Assembly: GCA_903847495.1 (NCBI GenBank)
Contig: CAINDT010000226.1
Coordinates: 1 to 6,444 of the forward strand
Direction of reading: 5' to 3'
DNA length: 6,444 bases
From: an uncultured Actinomycetes bacterium
GTDB lineage: Bacteria; Actinomycetota; Thermoleophilia; Gaiellales; F1-60-MAGs149
In this document: piece by piece, positions 1 to 4,196 of the stretch
How positions within the stretch are numbered: position 1 is the stretch's first letter
Layout of the letters: each line of letters opens with the position of its first letter
Made by a program: the position numbers and the translations under genes
Notes under the pieces: generated by a model
Databases searched by the model: none
The model's input: only the letters and a program-made list of their open reading frames with translations
What the model was told of the DNA's origin: nothing

Positions 1-624
1 CACCTCATGAGCGCCGAGCGCGAGCGCCCGGGCGCGCTTGGCCTCGCTGGTGTCGGCGACGATCAGGTGCGCGTCGGTCATGGCGCGCAGGTACTGGATG
101 CCGAACTGGCCGAGGCCACCGGCACCGATCAGCACGACCTTTGCACCCGCGGGCATCCAGTCGAGCGCCTTGCGCGTAGCACGGTAGGGCGTCAGCGAAC
201 TGCAGCCGAACGTCGCGGCGAAAGCCGGGTCGAGATCGCCGATCGGGAACAGGTACTTGGGATGCGGCACCTGCACGTACTCGGCGTAGCCGCCGTCGTG
301 CACGAGCCCCGCTTCCTTGACGTGATCGCAGAGCTGCTCTTCCGTGGCGTCGCAGTAGCGGCACGCGCCGCAGCCCCACGGCGGGTAGACAACGGCGAGC
401 CCATCCGGCGTCTCGACCGTGATCTCGTGCCCCATCACGAGCGGCGTGGGCAGTGCGGGCCAGCGACCCTCGACGACGTGCAGGTCGGAGTGGCACACGC
501 CGGCGGCGACGACCTTGAGCCACTGGGCGTCAGGCCCCATGAGCTCGGTCGGCACGGCGCGCTCCTCGAGCACGAGCTCGGCGTTGAACGCGGGCAGGAC
601 GACGGCGCGGTAGGTGTCGCTCAT
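1..624 (-). CDS. Zinc-dependent NAD alcohol dehydrogenase, MDR family (C-terminus cut by window edge)
   Basis: The first 208 residues of a medium-chain dehydrogenase/reductase are visible; the rest lies beyond position 1. Catalytic zinc ligands are C44 (in GVCHSD), H66 (in GHE) and C141 (in FGCSSLTPY). Four structural-zinc cysteines are C85, C88, C91 and C99. The Rossmann motif GAGGLG spans residues 167-172, and D191 at the end of the second beta strand favours NAD over NADP. The family oxidises alcohols to aldehydes or ketones in the cytoplasm. The general look resembles Rhodococcus ADH-A-type secondary alcohol dehydrogenases (PWGCGAC, LTPY). The stretch between GHE and the first structural cysteine is about 11 residues shorter than in that enzyme. 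The ATG start is preceded by GAGAGG five bases upstream and overlaps the stop of the GntR gene by one base (TGATG), so it is the last visible gene of the operon. Exact substrate unknown. Confidence 0.93.
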   Translation of the reverse strand, partial: MSDTYRAVVLPAFNAELVLEERAVPTELMGPDAQWLKVVAAGVCHSDLHVVEGRWPALPTPLVMGHEITVETPDGLAVVYPPWGCGACRYCDATEEQLCDHVKEAGLVHDGGYAEYVQVPHPKYLFPIGDLDPAFAATFGCSSLTPYRATRKALDWMPAGAKVVLIGAGGLGQFGIQYLRAMTDAHLIVADTSEAKRARALALGAHEV

Positions 625-1388
625 CAGGTCCTCTCGTCTGCGATACGGCCAAGACCGGCCTGCAGGCGGGCCGTGCCGCGTACGTGGCCCTCCATCAGCG
701 TGCGCGCGCGAGCGGGCTTGCCAGCCGCGATCGCCTTGACAAGCTCAACGTGTTCGCGATCGGCAATCGCCAGCACCTCGGCGGTCGTGGGCAGGAAGCG
801 CGAGATGCGATACGCCTCGGCGCGCAGCTCGGCGATGCGCGACACGAGCCGCGGCGACCCGGAGGCATCCCCGATCACCAGATGCAGCAGCGCGTCACGC
901 TCGGACCACGCGTCGAACGGCTGCAGGCCGATCATGCCCTCGACGATCGACTCGAGCAGCGCCCGCTGCTCAACCGTGGCGCGCTCCGCCGCGAGCGCGG
1001 CGGCACCGCCCTCGACGACGGCGCGCTCGGTGGCGAGATCCTCCAGCGCCTGTGCGTCCGGCGCCTCGGCCTCGGGCAGCAGCGCGTGCGCGGCACCCTC
1101 GGTGATGAACGTGCCGCCGCCGCGGCCACGGCGCGTCTCGATGAGGCCAGCGCTGCGCAGCACGACGAGCGCACTGCGCAGCGACACCGCGGAGATCCCG
1201 AGCGCAGAGGCCAGCTGCATCTCGGAGGGGAGTCGATCTCCGGGCTTGAGCAGGCCGAGGCCGATCGCCTCGCCGAGGCGCGCGACGGTCTCGGCAACCG
1301 CACCCGCCCCGCGAACCGGCGTGAAGACGGTCCGCTGGACGAGGCGGTCGACGGTTTCCCGTTCGGTCTCAGGAGCGACGCGACTCAC
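624..1388 (-). CDS. FadR-subfamily GntR transcriptional regulator (wHTH + FCD domain)
   Basis: A 254-residue protein of normal length for the FCD branch of GntR regulators. Residues about 28-97 form the winged helix-turn-helix, with the family signature LKPGDRLPSE (47-56), the recognition-helix region ALGISAVSLRSAL, and the wing GLIETRRGRGGGTF. Residues about 112-240 form the all-helical FCD ligand-binding domain. D165, H169, H213 and H235 match the Asp/three-His set that binds a metal in many FCD proteins, so the effector may be a carboxylate bound through a metal. The start is GTG and overlaps the upstream small gene by four bases (GTGA), with only a weak GAGG about 14 bases upstream. Translation therefore probably depends on coupling. 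An N-terminal arm of about 27 residues precedes the DNA-binding domain. It probably autoregulates the operon, likely through the divergent control region at 2530-2627, but its operator is not proven. Confidence 0.93.
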   Translation of the reverse strand: MSRVAPETERETVDRLVQRTVFTPVRGAGAVAETVARLGEAIGLGLLKPGDRLPSEMQLASALGISAVSLRSALVVLRSAGLIETRRGRGGGTFITEGAAHALLPEAEAPDAQALEDLATERAVVEGGAAALAAERATVEQRALLESIVEGMIGLQPFDAWSERDALLHLVIGDASGSPRLVSRIAELRAEAYRISRFLPTTAEVLAIADREHVELVKAIAAGKPARARTLMEGHVRGTARLQAGLGRIADERT

Positions 1389-1555
1389 GCGTCGTCAGCA
1401 ACCTCGACGGAGGCGTCCTCGATCATCTCCTCGAGCTCGTAGCTGTCGTGGGTCTCCGCCATGTGGGCGTTGACCTGCTCGATCAGCTCCTCCATCGAGT
1501 CGGCACGGATCTCGGTGTTGCATTCGTGCTCATTGCACGACCACTTGCGCGCCAT
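1385..1555 (-). CDS. Small DUF1059-like Cys/His protein, 56 residues
   Basis: The protein begins MARKWSCNEHEC and has paired cysteines C7 and C12 followed by H31 and H36 (HMAETH). This CxxxxC...HxxxxH layout, with a helical SMEELIEQVNAH segment between the pairs, matches what I recall of the DUF1059 family. It could bind one metal ion, probably zinc, or hold a small fold together. The C-terminal third is strongly acidic (ELEEMIEDASVEV). No enzymatic function is known to me. The same frame stays open upstream to about 1909, but that part is antisense-frame noise inside the oxidase gene. The ATG at 1555 lies two bases after the oxidase stop, and the stop overlaps the GntR start by four bases. 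These positions define this gene as a small, tightly coupled member of the operon. A GAGG about ten bases upstream is a modest ribosome-binding site. Confidence 0.82.
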   Translation of the reverse strand: MARKWSCNEHECNTEIRADSMEELIEQVNAHMAETHDSYELEEMIEDASVEVADDA

Positions 1556-1557
1556 GA

Positions 1558-2529
1558 TCAGCCCGCCTCGACGCCGATGACGAAGTCCAGGTTCGGATCG
1601 AGGATGTCGTCGATCAGCGTCTGGTCCGGCGTGATGTTGAGCTCGCGGCAGCGATTCTTGTAGTGGCGGACCTTCTGCAGCTGGTACTTCTGCAGGTCGA
1701 GCTCCGGCACGAAGCGCTGATACTCGAGCATGCCGACGGCGTTGCCGCGGTAGAGGTTGATCGCGTCGTGCACGACCTGCTCGAGCTCGGGGCGCTTCTC
1801 GATCAGCTGGCGGCAGGCCGCCGTGCCGAACGTGATGTGACGTCCCTCGTCGGCGACGATCTGCTTGAAGCCGTGACGCAGGGTGCCGAGCTTGCCCCAG
1901 ATGTCGCACGTGTCGATGACGATCTCGTACGACGGCATCGTCAGGACGCCCTCGACCCAGATGTTGTAGAGCGTCGAGAAGCGGACGAAGCCCTCCTCCA
2001 CGGCAGCCAGATCGCCGGCATGACAGGCGTCGATCAGCTGATGCCCGAAGTACGGCAGCCCCTCGTAGACGGGCTCGCCGGTGGCGTAGCGCCCGGTCGG
2101 GTCGACGGTCTTCTCACGGTCGATCCAGTACTCACGCAGCTCGTCGGGGTCGACGGCGCCGACGACCTTCTCGTGCCACATGGCGAAGAACTGCGAGTGG
2201 CGGGCCTCCTCCATCATGAAGCTCGACAGGAACATGGTCCAGTCGAACTTGCCGAGGGCGTGCGCCGCGTAGATCATCGGCAGCGTCTCGTCGGTGACCT
2301 CCTGCTCGCCGCCGAGGAAGCGCACGGTGATCATCACGATGCCGCGCTGCTGCTCGGGGGTGAGCTCCTGGAAGTCGCGGGCGTCGGCCTCGTAGTCAAA
2401 ATCACCCGGATCCCAGAACTTGCGCATCGCCTTCTCGTACTTGCGATAGATGGATCCTTCCATCATCTCGCGGCTGAAGCGAAGTCGTGATTCGAGCGTG
2501 CGCTCGGGCTGCTCCTCGATGGTTGCCAT
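1558..2529 (-). CDS. R2-like ligand-binding oxidase (R2lox), ferritin-like dimetal protein
   Basis: A 323-residue four-helix-bundle protein related to the ribonucleotide reductase R2 subunit. The six metal ligands are readable: E75, E108, H111, E193, E228 and H231, in the contexts GGEQEV, MEEARH, WVEG and DEGRH. Spacings match the Mycobacterium tuberculosis R2lox protein Rv0233 as I remember it, except for about 19 extra residues between H111 and E193. The residues that form the Val-Tyr ether cross-link in R2lox, V78 (three after E75) and Y188 (five before E193), are both present. This separates it from true R2 subunits. Characterised R2lox enzymes assemble a Mn/Fe cofactor, bind a long-chain fatty acid and do two-electron oxidations; their natural substrate is unknown. 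The ATG at 2529 has AGGGGAG four bases upstream; a TTG five codons earlier lies upstream of that site and is rejected. First gene of the operon. Confidence 0.9.
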   Translation of the reverse strand: MATIEEQPERTLESRLRFSREMMEGSIYRKYEKAMRKFWDPGDFDYEADARDFQELTPEQQRGIVMITVRFLGGEQEVTDETLPMIYAAHALGKFDWTMFLSSFMMEEARHSQFFAMWHEKVVGAVDPDELREYWIDREKTVDPTGRYATGEPVYEGLPYFGHQLIDACHAGDLAAVEEGFVRFSTLYNIWVEGVLTMPSYEIVIDTCDIWGKLGTLRHGFKQIVADEGRHITFGTAACRQLIEKRPELEQVVHDAINLYRGNAVGMLEYQRFVPELDLQKYQLQKVRHYKNRCRELNITPDQTLIDDILDPNLDFVIGVEAG

Positions 2530-2533
2530 GTTG

Positions 2534-2540
2534 CTCCCCT
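2534..2540 (-). promoter_or_regulatory. Shine-Dalgarno site of the R2lox gene
   Basis: AGGGGAG on the minus strand ends four bases before the ATG at 2529. It is the strongest ribosome-binding site in the window and fixes the start of the oxidase at ATG rather than at the in-frame TTG at 2544. Confidence 0.8.
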
Positions 2541-2557
2541 GCAAACTAGAACGTTGA

Positions 2558-2568
2558 AACCAGAGGTT
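2558..2568. repeat. Small inverted repeat at the predicted operon transcription start
   Basis: AACC-AGA-GGTT is a perfect 4+3+4 inverted repeat. It lies directly downstream of the proposed -10 box of the minus-strand operon, over the expected transcription start near 2562. A repressor bound here would block initiation. The arms are short, and a match of this size can occur by chance. Confidence 0.35.
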
Positions 2569-2596
2569 ATGGTAATTCGCGGCCCGCGAATGTCAA
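2569..2596 (-). promoter_or_regulatory. Sigma70-type promoter of the R2lox-DUF1059-gntR-adh operon
   Basis: On the minus strand, a perfect TTGACA (-35, at 2596-2591) is followed after 16 bases by TACCAT (-10, at 2574-2569), which matches TATAAT at four positions. Transcription would start near 2562 and give a leader of roughly 33 bases carrying the AGGGGAG site. No other promoter-like sequence is needed for the three downstream genes, which overlap or nearly overlap. Confidence 0.6.
2575..2591. promoter_or_regulatory. Perfect 17-bp palindrome in the promoter spacer, candidate operator
   Basis: ATTCGCGG-C-CCGCGAAT is a perfect 8+1+8 inverted repeat. It fills the 16-bp spacer between the -35 and -10 boxes of the leftward operon and touches the last -35 base. 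It also sits just upstream of the expected -35 position of the divergent gene at 2628. Its place suits a repressor operator that could control both directions. It does not resemble the TNGTNNNACNA pattern of FadR-type GntR proteins, so the GntR protein encoded in the operon is a candidate binder by position only. Confidence 0.5.
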
Positions 2597-2614
2597 GGCG
2601 CCGCACACGGGCGA

Positions 2615-2620
2615 TACGAT
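2615..2620 (+). promoter_or_regulatory. -10 box of the secreted-protein gene, probably giving a leaderless mRNA
   Basis: TACGAT fits the actinobacterial TANNNT -10 consensus and ends seven bases before the ATG at 2628. Transcription would therefore begin at or beside the A of the start codon. There is no Shine-Dalgarno sequence between this box and the ATG, which agrees with leaderless translation. No convincing -35 hexamer is seen. Confidence 0.5.
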
Positions 2621-2627
2621 CCGCGTC

Positions 2628-3041
2628 ATGAAGCGCCTCAGTCTCCTCGCCGTCGCCATGGGCATCGCCGTTGCGATCCTCGCCCCCACCGCCTCTGCCA
2701 GCACCGCATCGCTCCAGAGCCTCGCCGGCCGTTGGACAGGCACCCTCGATGGCGTGAAGCCCAAGATCGTCGTCACGATCGATCTAACTGGGCAATGGAA
2801 CGGCTCGCGCACCACGTTGACCGGCAACATCAACTGCAGCGGCCCACTCACGTTCCTCGGCAAGGGCGACGCCTCATACCGCTTTAGCGAGCACATCATG
2901 AAAAGCACCTCGCCGAGCTGCGAGCTCGCGCGCGGCCGCGTCGTTTTCACGCCGCTCGCCGACGGCCGCCTCGACTATGCCTGGAAGCTCCTCGGCGGTG
3001 GCCAGAGCTCCACGGCGACGCTGAGCCGCAGCGTGACCTAG
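2628..3041 (+). CDS. Small secreted protein of unknown function with one cysteine pair
   Basis: A 137-residue protein with a clear Sec signal peptide: K2-R3, a hydrophobic stretch from L4 to about A19, then PTASAS with probable cleavage after A24. The mature part of about 113 residues is rich in alternating beta-type sequence and begins LAGRWTGTLDG. It carries only two cysteines, C70 in NCSGPLTF and C98 in SCELARG, which probably form a disulfide outside the membrane. The order (W-x-G strand, C-S-G-x-L, an F-S-E-H strand, a second Cys, D-G-R-L-x-Y-x-W) resembles a beta-rich domain I have seen in secreted actinobacterial proteins, but I cannot name the family. It is divergent from the oxidase operon and shares its control region. 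The ATG coincides with the expected transcription start. No enzymatic residues are recognisable. Confidence 0.82.
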   Translation: MKRLSLLAVAMGIAVAILAPTASASTASLQSLAGRWTGTLDGVKPKIVVTIDLTGQWNGSRTTLTGNINCSGPLTFLGKGDASYRFSEHIMKSTSPSCELARGRVVFTPLADGRLDYAWKLLGGGQSSTATLSRSVT

Positions 3042-3059
3042 CGCCAGCTGCGCGTCGTC

Positions 3060-3065
3060 TACTGT
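3060..3065 (+). promoter_or_regulatory. -10 box immediately before the alpha/beta hydrolase gene
   Basis: TACTGT (TANNNT) ends six bases before the ATG at 3072, the same geometry as the box before 2628. GGGG at 3067-3070 is too close to the ATG to serve as a normal ribosome-binding site, so a leaderless transcript is plausible. No good -35 box is visible, and readthrough from the gene ending at 3041 is also possible. Confidence 0.4.
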
Positions 3066-3071
3066 CGGGGC

Positions 3072-4163
3072 ATGCAGCCCGGACACCTGATCCACCACGA
3101 GCCCCTGGCGACCTCGATCACGGGAGCCCGCGCCTGGCGCGTCCGCTACCTATCGCGCGACATCGCCAAGCGCGATCAGGAGACAACCGGCCTTGTGATC
3201 GCGCCGGAGTCCGCGGGGGCGGACCGACCGATCGTGACGTGGTGCCACGGCACCACCGGCCTCGGCGATGCCGCCTGCCCGTCGGCGCAGCCCGATCCGG
3301 CGCGCGAGCTGACCGGCTACTTCACCCCGCAGTCCGCACAGCAAATCGATTACGGCGTGCCGGGCCTGCAGGCCATGATCGATGCCGGCTGGGTGGTATG
3401 CGCGACCGATTACCAGGGCCTCGGCTCGCCCGGCGTCCATCAGTACACCGTTGGCGCGACAAACGCCCGCGATGGCGTGTTCATCGCGCGCGCCGCACGA
3501 CATCTCGATGCCGGCGCCGGCACGCAGCTGGGCGTGATCGGCTGGTCGCAGGGCGGCAACGCCGCAGCGGCAGTCGCCGAGCTCGACGCCGCCGACTTCG
3601 GCGAGCTCGACCTCGTCGGTTCGGTGCTCTACTCGCCGGGCGTGCCGATCATGGCCCTCGCCCATCCCGTCGGCGACTCGGCGGGGCTCTCCGACCCGAC
3701 GGCCACGCCGACCGCGCACCTGGTGATGATCCTCAAGGGCATGGCCGCGGCGTTCGAGGGCCTCGACGTCGCCGACATCCTCACGCCGCTCGGCGTCGAG
3801 ATCATCGAGACCGGCTGGAACGACCAGCCGGTCCACCACCTCGACGACGTGATCAAGCGGCAGTTCCACCTCAAGGGCGCGCTGGTGCGCTCGGATCCGC
3901 AGAACTTCGATGCGTGGAAGGCCGCGATCGCCCGCGCCTCAGCCGGTCAGAAAACCCCGCGCTGTCCGCTCCTGCTCTGCGTCGATGCGTTCGGTGGCGG
4001 CCTCGTCGTCCCGGTCCCGTGGCAAGACGGATACCAGCAGGCCGTCGAGGCGCACGGTGCGCAGCTCGACCGCATCGACTTCCCACACGACGACCACTTC
4101 AGCGTGCCGCAGTCGGCCGCCCCGCAGGCACAGGCCTGGCTCGCCGCGCGCTTCGCGGGGTAG
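3072..4163 (+). CDS. Alpha/beta hydrolase, secretory-lipase-like esterase
   Basis: A 363-residue alpha/beta hydrolase. The nucleophile elbow is GWSQGG with S159. The catalytic His is probably H342 in HDDHFSVP near the C-terminus, and D305 in LLLCVDAFGG is the likely acid. The strand-loop TWCHGTTGLGDAACPSA (56-72) and ATDYQGLGSPGVHQYTVG (111-128) are typical of the LIP/secretory lipase group, which hydrolyses lipid esters and other carboxyl esters. Residues about 190-295 form a cap or lid region. C58 and C69 flank the oxyanion-side loop and could pair. There is no signal peptide or membrane segment, and an in-frame TAG ten codons upstream rules out a longer N-terminus. The protein is therefore either cytoplasmic or exported by another route. 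It follows the small secreted-protein gene by 30 bases in the same direction and converges on the phospholipase fusion gene. The actual substrate cannot be told from sequence. Confidence 0.9.
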   Translation: MQPGHLIHHEPLATSITGARAWRVRYLSRDIAKRDQETTGLVIAPESAGADRPIVTWCHGTTGLGDAACPSAQPDPARELTGYFTPQSAQQIDYGVPGLQAMIDAGWVVCATDYQGLGSPGVHQYTVGATNARDGVFIARAARHLDAGAGTQLGVIGWSQGGNAAAAVAELDAADFGELDLVGSVLYSPGVPIMALAHPVGDSAGLSDPTATPTAHLVMILKGMAAAFEGLDVADILTPLGVEIIETGWNDQPVHHLDDVIKRQFHLKGALVRSDPQNFDAWKAAIARASAGQKTPRCPLLLCVDAFGGGLVVPVPWQDGYQQAVEAHGAQLDRIDFPHDDHFSVPQSAAPQAQAWLAARFAG

Positions 4164-4169
4164 GCACGA

Positions 4170-4184
4170 CGCGCTACACGCGCG
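4170..4184. terminator. GC hairpin between convergent genes, possible weak bidirectional terminator
   Basis: CGCGC-TACAC-GCGCG gives a 5-bp stem with a 5-base loop inside the 33-base gap between the two convergent stop codons. There is no T-run on either side, so it is not a classical intrinsic terminator. Its position is the main support. Confidence 0.3.
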
Positions 4185-4196
4185 GGTCCAGGTCGA

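Noticed and set aside
7..1473. Long open frame of 488 codons on the plus strand opposite the dehydrogenase and GntR genes
   Set aside because: The product is low-complexity and rich in Arg, Ser and Ala with no family resemblance. It is the antisense of two well-recognised genes, and such frames are expected at this GC content.
1556..1909. Longer N-terminus for the small DUF1059-like protein (174 residues in total)
   Set aside because: The extra sequence is Arg/Ala/Pro-rich shadow translation of the R2lox 3' end. The ATG at 1555 sits two bases after the R2lox stop and starts the conserved-looking part.
1663..2490. Plus-strand open frame of 275 codons opposite the R2lox gene
   Set aside because: It is antisense to a protein with all metal ligands in place. 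The predicted product is rich in Val, Leu, Asp and Glu without motifs, the mirror of the codon pattern of the real gene.
1558..2529. Ordinary class I ribonucleotide reductase R2 subunit
   Set aside because: The Val (78) and Tyr (188) cross-link positions, the Glu at the first ligand and the lack of a neighbouring large subunit gene fit R2lox better. The C-terminus also lacks a clear R2-type tail.
4164..4196. Classical intrinsic terminator between the convergent genes
   Set aside because: Only a 5-bp stem is found and no T-run follows on either strand, so it is listed only as a weak candidate.
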